This document shows positions 1 to 8,130 of a DNA stretch of 64,000 bases, piece after piece (position 1 is the first letter of the stretch; each line of letters begins with the position of its first letter). The notes beneath the pieces are model-generated. The model did not search any database. It was not told the DNA's origin and saw only the letters and a list, made by a program, of their open reading frames with translations. The DNA is from UBA5239 sp031548025 (GTDB taxonomy: Bacteria; Verrucomicrobiota; Lentisphaeria; Victivallales; Victivallaceae). Position numbers and translations under genes: made by a program. The stretch is from positions 1-64,000 of the forward strand of contig JAVBRM010000049.1 of assembly GCA_031548025.1 (NCBI GenBank), read 5' to 3'.

Positions 1-70
1 TTAACAGTTTTTCCAATTCCAGCCGCGCTTCGGTGTCAAGTTTTATCTCATATCGTTTCACTTCATTCAT
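1..70 (-). CDS. Partial CDS, possible IS630-type transposase N-terminus
   Basis: The first 23 codons of a minus-strand gene are visible before the window edge. The protein starts MNEVKRYEIKLD and continues with an acidic helix rich in Leu and Glu. The pattern K-R-Y-x-I-x-L followed by an E-rich helix resembles the start of IS630/Tc1-type transposases, but only this much can be seen. A GTG at 61 preceded by AAAGGG is an alternative start, because the ATG at 70 abuts that Shine-Dalgarno-like block. It could equally be another small DNA-binding protein. Confidence 0.35.
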   Translation of the reverse strand, partial: MNEVKRYEIKLDTEARLELEKLL

Positions 71-130
71 CCCTTTGAGTTTTAGGGATAATATAGCACA
101 TTTTGTAAATATTACACTATTAAAGAGACG

Positions 131-1429
131 CTACACTAGCTGATTAATCATTTGGTTAAGCCGCTCACGCTCGGATAACGTAACAGCAGGGGGATTCCCA
201 TTTACCGGCATGGACATGAAGTCAGGGAGAAGTTTCATTTTCTCGCGTTTGGCTTCAAGACTGGCATGAGCAGAGTAGTGTTTAGTCATTTCGGGAGTCA
301 TGTGGCCTACTATGCCTTGGACGATGTTCATCGGGATTCCGTAGAGCCCGGCGTAATAGCAGAAGGTATGGCGACAGCTATGGAGGTCTTTTACGGATAT
401 AGCTCGGGTTCGGCCTTTGGGTATTTTAGTGGTTTTGATCTCGCAGGATTCGAGAAAAGATTTTATCCGATAAGATACACCAGTGCGATTGGTCAAATAC
501 ATTTGGGCATGCATCGGCAATACGTACTCGGTATACTCGTCTTCCGGACGCAGGACAGATTCGGATTTTAACTTGCTGAGGTACTCATGCAAGGGCGGCA
601 TCATCGGGATTTCTACAGCATGGCCGGTTTTGCGCATTTGGCTGCGATATATGACACCATCTTCAAAATCAACTTCTTCCCATTTCAAGGTGCAGATATC
701 GCCCTCGCGGAGAGCCGTCGAGATGGCGATGGTGAATAACGGGCGGCTGAAGTCGTCAAGTTTCTTGTTGATTTTGCGAAGTTCGGCCTCCGTAAATGCT
801 TCCCGGCTTTCTGTTTCTTTTTTCAGTTTGGGTATGGCGAGAAATGGATTTTCAATCAGTCCCGCGTCATATGTCAGAAGCTGAAATACTTCAGTCAGGG
901 TCTGGTGAAAGGTATTGATCGTCTTGGCGGACAGATCGCCCTTCAATTTATATTTCAACTCTTCCTTGCCGCGCTTATATTTGAGCGTTTTCTGAAAGCG
1001 CCCTTTTGAGCGGAGATACTGGATGTATTCGGTAGCATGAGACCGCTGTATATTAGCTAGGGTCTTGACATCAGGGTGTTTTGAGTTCATGTAGGAAAGA
1101 AAGTCGTTCCAGTATGAACGTTTCATATCAATCAGTTCTTTGCTGGGTTCTCTTTGTTTTGGTTTTTTCAGAGATAGTTCGAAAGCCTCCGCTAATTCGA
1201 TAGGAGCACTCGCCGTCAATTCGTCCCGATATTCTTCAACCAATACCTTGACTTTGTTCTTCGACCGGATATTCTTAACCGAAGCTTTCATCTCAGCTTC
1301 GTATTTGGCAGCCTCCTTTTTGTCGGATAAGCCTTTGCCTGTTTTTTTACAGATGCATGTACCCCGGTATCTTTTCCCTTGGAACATGAATTCGTAATAA
1401 TAAATGTCTTTGACTTTCCTGAGACTCAT
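131..1429 (-). CDS. Tyrosine recombinase / phage-type integrase
   Basis: This is a site-specific recombinase expected to integrate and excise the element whose end is at 1594. The N-terminal part (about residues 1-70) has an Arm/AP2-like DNA-binding look (YYYEFMFQGKRYRG), followed by a SAM-like core-binding domain and a C-terminal catalytic domain. Visible catalytic elements are the Arg in STALREGD, the HxxR block in HSCRHTF and GHMTPEMTKHY carrying the late His and the nucleophilic Tyr. The start at 1429 is chosen because AGGAG lies 6 bases upstream; a longer in-frame extension to 1477 would run into the promoter. The full catalytic set suggests an active enzyme of 432 residues. Confidence 0.93.
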   Translation of the reverse strand: MSLRKVKDIYYYEFMFQGKRYRGTCICKKTGKGLSDKKEAAKYEAEMKASVKNIRSKNKVKVLVEEYRDELTASAPIELAEAFELSLKKPKQREPSKELIDMKRSYWNDFLSYMNSKHPDVKTLANIQRSHATEYIQYLRSKGRFQKTLKYKRGKEELKYKLKGDLSAKTINTFHQTLTEVFQLLTYDAGLIENPFLAIPKLKKETESREAFTEAELRKINKKLDDFSRPLFTIAISTALREGDICTLKWEEVDFEDGVIYRSQMRKTGHAVEIPMMPPLHEYLSKLKSESVLRPEDEYTEYVLPMHAQMYLTNRTGVSYRIKSFLESCEIKTTKIPKGRTRAISVKDLHSCRHTFCYYAGLYGIPMNIVQGIVGHMTPEMTKHYSAHASLEAKREKMKLLPDFMSMPVNGNPPAVTLSERERLNQMINQLV

Positions 1430-1443
1430 GAAATGCTCCTTCT

Positions 1444-1463
1444 GACTGTTTGCTACAACAGTC
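1444..1463 (-). promoter_or_regulatory. Inverted repeat in the integrase leader
   Basis: GACTGTT and AACAGTC form a perfect 7-bp inverted repeat with a 6-base loop. It lies between the predicted -10 box and the Shine-Dalgarno sequence of the integrase, so it could be an operator at the transcription start or a leader hairpin that limits translation. Its function is inferred from position only. Confidence 0.5.
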
Positions 1464-1491
1464 AACATAGCACACAAAATTGCTCTGTCAA
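1464..1491 (-). promoter_or_regulatory. Sigma-70-type promoter of the integrase gene
   Basis: On the minus strand TTGACA (1486-1491) and TATGTT (1464-1469) are separated by 16 bases, about 35 bases before the integrase start codon. The -35 box is a perfect consensus. Confidence 0.6.
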
Positions 1492-1499
1492 GGATCGAA

Positions 1500-1519
1500 T
1501 TACGTAATATTTACGTAAA
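1500..1519. repeat. Two TTACGTAA palindromes
   Basis: Perfect palindromes TTACGTAA at 1500-1507 and 1511-1518 (the second extends to TTTACGTAAA) have centres 11 bp apart, one helical turn. They lie between the integrase promoter and the tRNA-His att core, where recombinase arm sites, an excisionase site or a regulator operator would be expected. Confidence 0.45.
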
Positions 1520-1550
1520 ATCATTAAATTTAAGTATAAGAGCATTTGGT

Positions 1551-1594
1551 TTTGGCCCAGGAGGTCGGGGGTTCAAGTCCCCTCATTCACCCCA
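1551..1594 (+). other. 3' tRNA-His fragment, probable att site
   Basis: The segment contains the 3' half of a tRNA: the anticodon-loop end and 3' anticodon stem (TGGCCCAGG), a variable loop, a T-arm with loop TTCAAGT, a 3' acceptor strand CATTCAC, then C and CCA. A C discriminator next to CCA is the hallmark of tRNA-His, which pairs an extra 5' G with C73. No matching 5' acceptor (GTGAATG) or proper D-arm lies upstream, so this is not a functional tRNA but the copy left at an integration junction. The crossover seems to lie in the anticodon loop. Confidence 0.7.
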
Positions 1595-1906
1595 TTCTCT
1601 CTCCTTAGACGAACCGAGCCCGTAATTGAAGTAATAAAGATATTCTTTATTTCCCAGAGAAGTTATTTTTTCAATGTTCATGATCAAAGATTGACGGAGC
1701 AATTCCGAGTTCTCGGGTTGCAGTCTGATCTGGTGCCTGATCTTGGTAAGCGCCATAGCTATTTTTGGGGCGCGTTCATAAGTATTCAAGTTATATTCGA
1801 CTTGGGATTTCAGATATTCAATCTTTGCTTTTAGATTATTTATTTCATTGGACACAGCTTTCAGCTTGGCATTAATGATGACGCTATTGTTTGCGTTGAG
1901 TAACAT
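1583..1906 (-). CDS. Hypothetical coiled-coil protein
   Basis: The product is 107 residues and not recognised. Residues 15-40 form a likely coiled coil (NEINNLKAKIEYLKSQ), followed by a basic, helical C-terminal half. The start at 1906 is preferred over one at 1969 because GAGG lies 9 bases before it. Its last codons overlap the T-arm and acceptor part of the tRNA-His fragment, so the C-terminus may have been altered by the integration event. It is AT-richer than the operon to its right. It may be a real small gene or a leftover. Confidence 0.4.
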   Translation of the reverse strand: MLLNANNSVIINAKLKAVSNEINNLKAKIEYLKSQVEYNLNTYERAPKIAMALTKIRHQIRLQPENSELLRQSLIMNIEKITSLGNKEYLYYFNYGLGSSKEREWGE

Positions 1907-2029
1907 TGATAATTTCCTCTTGCCGGTTTTGCGCATCAGCCAAGGCAGCATTTGCAAGAGTGAAATCATGGGTGATTATGAATTGGTGGCGGTAATCGCT
2001 TTTCCGGCTTCAGGAATCTTTCTATAACT

Positions 2030-3472
2030 TCAATTGCTGGATTTGTTCAAATTGCGGTAGGCGTTGTAGCCGCCGTAGACTACTTTCACGTTCTTGTGGC
2101 CCTTCATGGCCAGTTTGTAGCCGTTCAGGCCGGAGATTATGCCGGTGGAGCAGAGTATGATGATTTCCTGTCCGGATGGTACCTTGCGGCTCCAGTTTTC
2201 GAAGGCCAGCGCGTTTACTTCGTGGGCTTCCGGCAGGGATGCGGCCAGCATGCGTTCGTAAGGCCAGCGAATGTCGATGACATAGGCCGAGCGGCGGCGT
2301 TCGGAAGTCAGGTGTTCCGGCATCAGGTATTCGAAGTCGATCACGGGATTACGAAGCAGTTTTCCCAATACCTTTAGCGTATAACGAAGGTCTTTCCGGT
2401 TGTTGGATGGCCCGGCGCTGATGCGGATAGTCGAGAGTGCGTATTCTTCCGTGTGTCCCATTCCCAACAAGACGTGTGAGGGGACGATGCGATCCGCCGT
2501 ACACGCGGAGCCGATCGAAACTTCGATTTCGTAACAGTCCAGTCCCGCCAGCAGATTCAGGTTGCTGAATCCCGGAAAGGTTAGGCTCAACGTACCGGGT
2601 AACTGCGCATCCGCCGAGGCTTCGTTGATCAGCAGTTCCGGGAAGATTTTCCGCAAGCTGTCAAGAAACTCATGCCGCCATTCGGTCAGGTGTTTGAAAT
2701 CATCGCTTATTGAGCGCTTTTTCAGCTCTGCGGCCACGCCGAACCCGGTAACGGCGAACACGTTTTCCGTACCGGCGCGAAAGGCACGTTCCTGGTCGCC
2801 GCCGTAGATCAGCGGTTCAAGCAGAGTGCGGTCGCGCAAGTACATGGCGCCGATCCCTTTCGGACCATTGATCTTGTGCGCGGAACAACTCAGGAAATCA
2901 CAGTTCAATTCATTGACATCCGTTGAAATCTTACCAAAGGACTGTACCACATCGGTATGAAACAAAATGCCTCGACTGCGGCACAGTGCGCCGATTTCCG
3001 CGATGGAGTTGACCGCCCCAGTTTCGTTATTGGCATGCATCACGGAAATCAGCTTTGTATCCGGCGTCAAAGCTGCGCCAATATCCTCCACGCGAACCCG
3101 GCCGTCTTTGCCCGCCGAAACGGTGATGACCTTGACGCCGCGTTTACGCAGTTGCTCGGCGCTGCCGATGATCGATTCGTGCTCGATAGCAGTGGTAACC
3201 AGCGTCCCGGAATTACCGAACATTCCTTTGAGAATGGTATTATTCGCCTCGGTACCGCCGGAGGTAAAAATGATGTTGTCGGGGTCGCAATTCAGCAGCC
3301 CGGCAATCGAACGACGGACAACTTCGACTTCGCCGCGGGCGGCGCGGCCGACGGTGTGCAGACTGGAGGGGTTGCCGCCAGTTTTGCGCATGACTTTCCG
3401 CATTTTTCGCCGAACTTCCGGGGCCGGAAACGTCGTGGCATTGTGATCCAGATAAACTTTGCGAATAAACAT
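2030..3472 (-). CDS. Cysteine desulfurase fused to a rhodanese domain
   Basis: PLP-dependent desulfurase of the NifS/IscS family (about residues 1-375) with a C-terminal rhodanese-like domain (about 390-480). Visible features are the N-terminal YLDHNATT, the PLP Lys in SAHK (residue 200), the persulfide-carrying Cys in GSACTAD (about 324) and a rhodanese loop Cys in ILCSTGIISG (about 441). The desulfurase would take sulfur from cysteine and the rhodanese domain could accept it as a persulfide. The start at 3472 follows GAGGAGG by 9 bases. It is the last gene of the radical SAM/FAS-like operon, 14 bases after the methyltransferase, so it could supply sulfur for the iron-sulfur clusters of the four radical SAM enzymes or for a sulfur atom in the product. 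Confidence 0.9.
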   Translation of the reverse strand: MFIRKVYLDHNATTFPAPEVRRKMRKVMRKTGGNPSSLHTVGRAARGEVEVVRRSIAGLLNCDPDNIIFTSGGTEANNTILKGMFGNSGTLVTTAIEHESIIGSAEQLRKRGVKVITVSAGKDGRVRVEDIGAALTPDTKLISVMHANNETGAVNSIAEIGALCRSRGILFHTDVVQSFGKISTDVNELNCDFLSCSAHKINGPKGIGAMYLRDRTLLEPLIYGGDQERAFRAGTENVFAVTGFGVAAELKKRSISDDFKHLTEWRHEFLDSLRKIFPELLINEASADAQLPGTLSLTFPGFSNLNLLAGLDCYEIEVSIGSACTADRIVPSHVLLGMGHTEEYALSTIRISAGPSNNRKDLRYTLKVLGKLLRNPVIDFEYLMPEHLTSERRRSAYVIDIRWPYERMLAASLPEAHEVNALAFENWSRKVPSGQEIIILCSTGIISGLNGYKLAMKGHKNVKVVYGGYNAYRNLNKSSN

Positions 3473-3486
3473 CTTCCGGAACCTCC

Positions 3487-4173
3487 TCAGTAGACACCCG
3501 GTATGAAGCGCCATTTGACTTGCTCCGCATACGCTCGGTATTCGTCATTTTGCAGCAGGAAGTTTTCTTCCAGCCGGGCACGGATAATATACAACGACAG
3601 CGACACCATTACCAGCAGCAGATTCAACGGCGAAAAGTATCCCGTCAGAAAGCCGATCCGCAGCAGCATATCGCTATCGTACATCGGATGCCGGACCAGG
3701 CGGTAAACCCCGCCGGTTTTGATCTTGCGCCGGGCAATCAGAATCCCGAAGCTGCGATTCAAACTCAATAAACTGACGATCCCCAGCAGATTCGCCGCCA
3801 GCACCAGTACCGTTGCCGCGATCAGACAAAATCCCTCCGGCTGCCGCCCGCTGGCCATCATGAAAGCTCCGCTGAAAAACGCGCCCAGCGCCACCAGTTG
3901 ATGTAATACATTTTTATCGACCTGACGGTGAAACGTGCGGATCAGCAGAAACAGGCACATGACCAGGTTCTGCAGTCGGAACGACCAGTCGACAATCCGC
4001 AGGCGCGCCCACTCCGCATTCAGCCAGTTGAAATCCCAATATATCCGGTACCAGTCCAGCCCGTAACGCAAGCTCTCGCCGGTCAGTGACTGGTGAAATT
4101 GATGCACGGTGAAATCGAGGAAGAAACCACACAGGAAAACATTCAAACCGATTTGCCAATACTTGCGAATCAT
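3487..4173 (-). CDS. ICMT/PEMT-type membrane methyltransferase
   Basis: Integral membrane protein of 228 residues with about five hydrophobic segments. The C-terminal signature of the isoprenylcysteine carboxyl methyltransferase / phospholipid methyltransferase group is clear: YRLVRHPMY near residue 160, then an E-E-N-x-L-L motif, a Y-x-x-Y segment and the ending WRFIPGVY. Family members use SAM to methylate a lipidic substrate at the membrane. The start overlaps the stop of the upstream radical SAM gene by four bases (ATGA). Its presence suggests that the product of the operon is lipidic or membrane-bound and is capped by methylation. The substrate is unknown. Confidence 0.8.
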   Translation of the reverse strand: MIRKYWQIGLNVFLCGFFLDFTVHQFHQSLTGESLRYGLDWYRIYWDFNWLNAEWARLRIVDWSFRLQNLVMCLFLLIRTFHRQVDKNVLHQLVALGAFFSGAFMMASGRQPEGFCLIAATVLVLAANLLGIVSLLSLNRSFGILIARRKIKTGGVYRLVRHPMYDSDMLLRIGFLTGYFSPLNLLLVMVSLSLYIIRARLEENFLLQNDEYRAYAEQVKWRFIPGVY

Positions 4174-5582
4174 CGCCCGACGCCCTCCGCATTGACATTG
4201 TTACGGACGCAGCACGGAATCAGCCGTCCATCCGGCAAGGCATAGGCTTGACAGCATCGCCGTACCCGTACGAGGTCGAAGGTATCACGGTCCATAAAGG
4301 CGTGAATGTAAACGGATTTGATCTCGCGTTCCATCAGATTGAATGCCTGTCGCGGGTTGAAACATTTGCAACTGCATTGCGTTTTAGGCTCGGTATAGTT
4401 TTTCAGCAGCCGTTTCAGGGTGGTGAGTACTTCATCGGCCTCGTCGGAGGACTCCGCCCAAAGTTGGTAAACCATGTCTTTCAGCTCGCCGTGTTCGTCG
4501 GCATTGAGCCCGAAAACCACCTTATTGGCGGCCTGCTGCAGCAATGTCCGGGCATCGATGATTTTATTCAGCGGCACAAAGCGTCCGGAGTCGAGTTTAA
4601 GGAAATACGCCAGCGAAAAACACAGCGGATGACTGCATGGCAACGGCGCGAAATCTCTGCTCGCCACAAACGGCGCACCGTAGGAATCGATCTGCTTGAG
4701 AGTGGCCGCTATGTCAAGCCGGGAAGTTTCGCCTCGCAAATTGGAACCGCGTCCAGTGAACGCCATCGGCTGGATCATCATGCTGACGATATTATCGTGA
4801 GTGAAAAGCAGTTCGAAAGCGCTATTCAATTCCGTCGCGTTCCACTCCCCCGCAAGGGTAAACGTGATGGAACAATTCATATCGGACATGGTCAGAACTT
4901 TGAACAAACGCCGGTGAAAAACATTCAACTCTCGCCCGCGCATTTTCTTATTGACTTCTTCATTGAATCCATCGAATTGCAACGACAAAACCACATCGCG
5001 CTTCTTCAGCTCGCGCAGCAGCAGCGGATTTTCCAGCAGCAACAATCCGTTGGTGGAAATACTGACCTTGACCACGCCTTCGCGCGCTAACGCAGCATCG
5101 ACAATCGGTAGGATTCTCGGGTGCAACAGCGGTTCGCCGCCGGAGATGTTGAGTAGATCAATCTGATCCTCGGCCTCCAGCAGTTTGTCGAGGATATGAT
5201 TGAACTCCGCCAGCGTCATATCCGGCGAATTTCCGCCGGACGAATTCAAACAGATCGGGCAAGCCATATTGCAACGTGAAGTGACCTCGACAATCGGCAT
5301 ACAGAGGTGCTGTTCGTGCCGCGAACAAAAGCCGCAGCCCTCCGGACACGGTTTAGTGGCATCCCCGGCGAATGCGTTCGGAATCAGCGCCGGGGCCACC
5401 ACCTGGCGGTGCGCGGCATATTCGGCGGCGCTGCTGTAAGCTCGCACCTCCGAAGGGCCGCAGTCCGGGCAGAACTTGTCGAACCACACGGCGCCGTCTT
5501 CGCGCTCTTGCAATTTCATGGGAATAGTTCTGCCGCATTGCGGACAGAGGCCGGTCCCGACTTCAATCAATTTTCTGAGCAT
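4170..5582 (-). CDS. Radical SAM enzyme, Tes/MJ0619-like architecture
   Basis: The 470-residue protein has an N-terminal zinc-ribbon-like module (Cys 13, 16, 38, 41), a second Cys group in CPEGCGFC and HEQHLC (79, 83, 86, 94), the radical SAM motif CNMACPIC (104, 108, 111), the SAM-binding NISGGEPLL, and a C-terminal Cys block (RRCCQAYALPDGRLIPCC). This order of Cys clusters is that of the MJ0619 / tetraether lipid synthase (Tes) group, whose characterised members act on unactivated sp3 carbons or pterins. It overlaps the preceding radical SAM gene by 20 bases. Its closest relative in the window is the protein encoded at 8120-9541. Carbon-carbon bond formation on acyl chains is an inference from the family. 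Confidence 0.85.
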   Translation of the reverse strand: MLRKLIEVGTGLCPQCGRTIPMKLQEREDGAVWFDKFCPDCGPSEVRAYSSAAEYAAHRQVVAPALIPNAFAGDATKPCPEGCGFCSRHEQHLCMPIVEVTSRCNMACPICLNSSGGNSPDMTLAEFNHILDKLLEAEDQIDLLNISGGEPLLHPRILPIVDAALAREGVVKVSISTNGLLLLENPLLLRELKKRDVVLSLQFDGFNEEVNKKMRGRELNVFHRRLFKVLTMSDMNCSITFTLAGEWNATELNSAFELLFTHDNIVSMMIQPMAFTGRGSNLRGETSRLDIAATLKQIDSYGAPFVASRDFAPLPCSHPLCFSLAYFLKLDSGRFVPLNKIIDARTLLQQAANKVVFGLNADEHGELKDMVYQLWAESSDEADEVLTTLKRLLKNYTEPKTQCSCKCFNPRQAFNLMEREIKSVYIHAFMDRDTFDLVRVRRCCQAYALPDGRLIPCCVRNNVNAEGVGR

Positions 5583-6606
5583 ATGGCTTCACCGAATTTA
5601 GGAATTCACGATATTGACGGAGGCGCGGTTTCTTGTACATGCACTCGGCGAAACCGCGGCAACTGGTCCAACAATCGGCGCAATGGTCCTTCGCCGTTTC
5701 CTCGCGCAACGTGTGGAGAACGGTCGGCAATTTGTCATGGAAGATATTGCCGGCGCTTTCGCCCACGGTGTCGATACAGCGCGAAATGTCGCCGTTGCTG
5801 TCGATGTTGAAAAAGAGCCTGCCGCCCTGACAATCCCCGATGCCACCCTCGCTGATCGCCTGGTCAAAACGCTCGATATAACTGGTCATGGTGATGAACT
5901 CCGGGTAACGCTGTTTGAGTTCAAACAGAAATTCCGTCACGGAATGTCCCGGCAGGTGTTGTTCCTTGGTTCCCCGGCAACAGGAATACAGATTCACCAT
6001 ATAGGTCACGCCGAGCTCACGTGCGAGCTTGATCAGGGGTTCGATCTGGTCGAGATTGTCATCCATCAGGATCGAAATCATGTGCACCCGGTTGCGCGGT
6101 TTCGGACGGTATTTGTTCAACAGTTCCAACGCCTTGACGGCGCGGTCAAAAGCGCCGGGAACGCCGCGCTGGGCATCGTGTTTCGCCGGGTCGGCATAAT
6201 CCAGCGATACCGAAATTTCCTGTAGCCCCGCGTGCTGAATTTCCTTCGCTCGGGTTTCATCCACCCAATAACCGTTGGTGATCAGGATCGGAAAGTGCCC
6301 GGTCCGGTTCAAAATGCCGATGATCCGATCGAGGTCGCGGCGCATCAACGGCTCCCCACCGGAGAGCGAAATGATATTGCAGCCGTAGTGACGGTGCAGT
6401 GTTTTGCCGATGAATTCGATCTGTTCCAAACTGAGCTCGTTTTTACCGTGGCGGTCGAGGAATTCCGGCTTCCAGAAGTCGCACACCTGACAACGGAAAT
6501 TGCATTTCCACGTCACCTGCAAGTTGACGTTGATCGGACGCTTCAGCAAGAAGTTCTTCATCAGATTCCAGCCGCGCCGATGATAAAACAGTTCATCCTT
6601 CCACAT
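5563..6606 (-). CDS. Radical SAM enzyme with short SPASM-like C-terminus
   Basis: The 347-residue protein carries the radical SAM motif CNFRCQVC (Cys 35, 39, 42), a GGEP box (SLSGGEPLM) and a C-terminal Cys cluster around DHCADCWTSCRGFAEC that resembles a SPASM or twitch domain binding auxiliary iron-sulfur clusters. The start at 6606 is supported by GGGAGG ten bases upstream and gives a 14-base overlap with the preceding gene; a start at 6561 is possible but has a poor ribosome site. The substrate cannot be read from sequence. Confidence 0.85.
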   Translation of the reverse strand: MWKDELFYHRRGWNLMKNFLLKRPINVNLQVTWKCNFRCQVCDFWKPEFLDRHGKNELSLEQIEFIGKTLHRHYGCNIISLSGGEPLMRRDLDRIIGILNRTGHFPILITNGYWVDETRAKEIQHAGLQEISVSLDYADPAKHDAQRGVPGAFDRAVKALELLNKYRPKPRNRVHMISILMDDNLDQIEPLIKLARELGVTYMVNLYSCCRGTKEQHLPGHSVTEFLFELKQRYPEFITMTSYIERFDQAISEGGIGDCQGGRLFFNIDSNGDISRCIDTVGESAGNIFHDKLPTVLHTLREETAKDHCADCWTSCRGFAECMYKKPRLRQYREFLNSVKPYAQKID

Positions 6607-7594
6607 GACGCCAGTGCCTCCCTTCTCCGATGGCCTGCCGCATATGCCGCTGCAACAGCGACAAGCCCATATGACAAAATATATGGCAACTCTCTGGGCA
6701 CGCCGTCAAAGGCCCGTATAGACGCTTCGCCTCCGCCAGCGCCTCCTCATAAGAATTGAAATCATTGACGCGAACCGGAGCGGATTTCTGCTCAAGGCAC
6801 GGATAATACATGTGTCCATCGGGGCGGATCACCATCATCAGAAACGGCTGGCAGTCATATGCGGTAAAATCCCGGATGCCCTTCAGATATGCTTCGACGC
6901 CCAGCACGCCGCCGCCAGATTTCTTGGCTCGGATAACCCGCTCGATTAACGCCCGGTATTCAGCGTTGTCACGCAGTTCCTGGTTCACCTGCGTTCCGAT
7001 CAACTGAGGCGAAATATGAAACCCCAATCGATTCCGCATGGCATAATCCAGTACCTCACCCGCATCCTTTAGATTCCGTGGCGTGGCGACAGTACTCAGC
7101 ACAACTTTTCTGCCGCTCTTCACTGCCGCATCCACACCTCGCCGGATGGCCAGCGCATCTTCTTGTGAACCATCGGTCATCGTCATTATTTTTTCTTCAT
7201 TCAAAGCGTCCAGACTGATTACAACGACATCCGAATACCGTAGAACATTCGGGCGTTCGTTCAACCCGATCCCATTGGTATTCAACATTGTCCGCATCTT
7301 ACAGATTTGAGCGGCGGACAGAATCTGTTCGAGGTCCTGACGCAACAGCGGCTCACCGCCGGTGATATCCAGCGTATTGCTGGATTTGGACAATATCCGA
7401 ATCATTTTCATGGCTTCATCAGTGCCCATTTCGGGAATCGGGTCCGCCTTGAAAGGATTACCCTTACCATCGCTGCAATAAAAACAGTTCAGATTGCAGC
7501 GGTGCGTGATATAATACGAAAACAGCAGTGGGCGAACCGCTGCCCGGCCGAGCTTGAGCGAGAGATAGTTTAACAGATAATTTTTCAAACTCAT
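6593..7594 (-). CDS. Radical SAM enzyme with SPASM-like C-terminus
   Basis: The 333-residue protein has CNLNCFYC (Cys 33, 37, 40), the SAM-binding box LDITGGEPLL and a C-terminal group of Cys (DCQPF, YPCLEQ, ACPESCHIFC) fitting an auxiliary-cluster domain. The N-terminus is amphipathic (NYLLNYLSLKLG), which may hold it at the membrane. It overlaps the acyltransferase upstream by four bases and the next radical SAM gene by 14, so the three are translationally coupled. The general family is secure and the reaction is unknown. Confidence 0.85.
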   Translation of the reverse strand: MSLKNYLLNYLSLKLGRAAVRPLLFSYYITHRCNLNCFYCSDGKGNPFKADPIPEMGTDEAMKMIRILSKSSNTLDITGGEPLLRQDLEQILSAAQICKMRTMLNTNGIGLNERPNVLRYSDVVVISLDALNEEKIMTMTDGSQEDALAIRRGVDAAVKSGRKVVLSTVATPRNLKDAGEVLDYAMRNRLGFHISPQLIGTQVNQELRDNAEYRALIERVIRAKKSGGGVLGVEAYLKGIRDFTAYDCQPFLMMVIRPDGHMYYPCLEQKSAPVRVNDFNSYEEALAEAKRLYGPLTACPESCHIFCHMGLSLLQRHMRQAIGEGRHWRHVEG

Positions 7595-8130
7595 CGTTCC
7601 AACTCCTTTGCCGGTACGCCAGCCACGGTCACTCCTGGCGGCACATCTCTGGTCGCCAGGCTCATCATCCCCACCGTCGCCCGCTCGCCGACTGTCACCC
7701 CGGAACGAATTACCGCTCGGGCTCCGATCACCGCATCACGCCCGATGCGAACTCGGCCAATCCGTGATTCCTCCGGTGTGTATTCATGGGTCAGGATCAT
7801 TGCGCCCATACCAACCACACAGCCGTCTTCAAGAGTAATCAGATTGCACGAAAGATAATCCAGCACCACCCCGGGCGCAATCACCACATCACGGCCGACC
7901 TTGACTCCGGCCAGCCGGTAGAAGAAATTTTTGACCGCGCCAAAGACCGACAGTTCCGCCAATTTGCAGCAGAAGAAGCGCCTCATCATCGTCAACTGTC
8001 CGCCCAGCCCGTACAGCAACAGGTAACAGGCGCAATAATCGCACTCGCCCTGCCGCAGGATAAACGGCTCGGTCGTGTTGCGTGCCAAGTGCTCTTTCAA
8101 GCGCTGCCGGTCTTGCTGTTTATTCGACAT
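7591..8130 (-). CDS. Hexapeptide-repeat (LbetaH) acyltransferase
   Basis: The C-terminal half (from about residue 75) shows left-handed beta-helix hexapeptide repeats (VVIAPGV, VVGMGA, AVIGAR, VTVGER) ending with the usual VAGVPAKELER. Relatives transfer acetyl or other acyl groups from CoA or ACP to sugars or amines. The N-terminal region is unusual, with two clusters of Cys (GECDYCACY and FFCCKL). Three Met codons compete for the start; the one at 8130 has AAAGGA at about 10 bases, while those at 8142 and 8172 overlap further into the upstream gene. It sits between radical SAM genes and may decorate the pathway product. Confidence 0.8.
   Translation of the reverse strand: MSNKQQDRQRLKEHLARNTTEPFILRQGECDYCACYLLLYGLGGQLTMMRRFFCCKLAELSVFGAVKNFFYRLAGVKVGRDVVIAPGVVLDYLSCNLITLEDGCVVGMGAMILTHEYTPEESRIGRVRIGRDAVIGARAVIRSGVTVGERATVGMMSLATRDVPPGVTVAGVPAKELER

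Larger units (their letters stand above)
1..1594. mobile_element. Right end of an integrated element at tRNA-His
   Basis: A tyrosine recombinase gene lies just inside a detached 3' portion of a tRNA-His gene that reads on the plus strand and ends with CCA at 1594. For integration into the 3' end of a plus-strand tRNA, the intact tRNA should lie at the far left junction and the 3' copy at the right, so the element should extend leftwards out of the window and chromosome should begin after 1594. A possible transposase start at the left edge also fits an accessory region. The left junction is not visible, so the size and type of element are unknown. Confidence 0.6.

Noticed and set aside
1515..1594. 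Complete tRNA gene before the integrase
   Set aside because: The bases where a 5' acceptor strand would be (GTAAAAT) do not pair with CATTCAC and the D-arm is not proper. Only the 3' part is tRNA-like.
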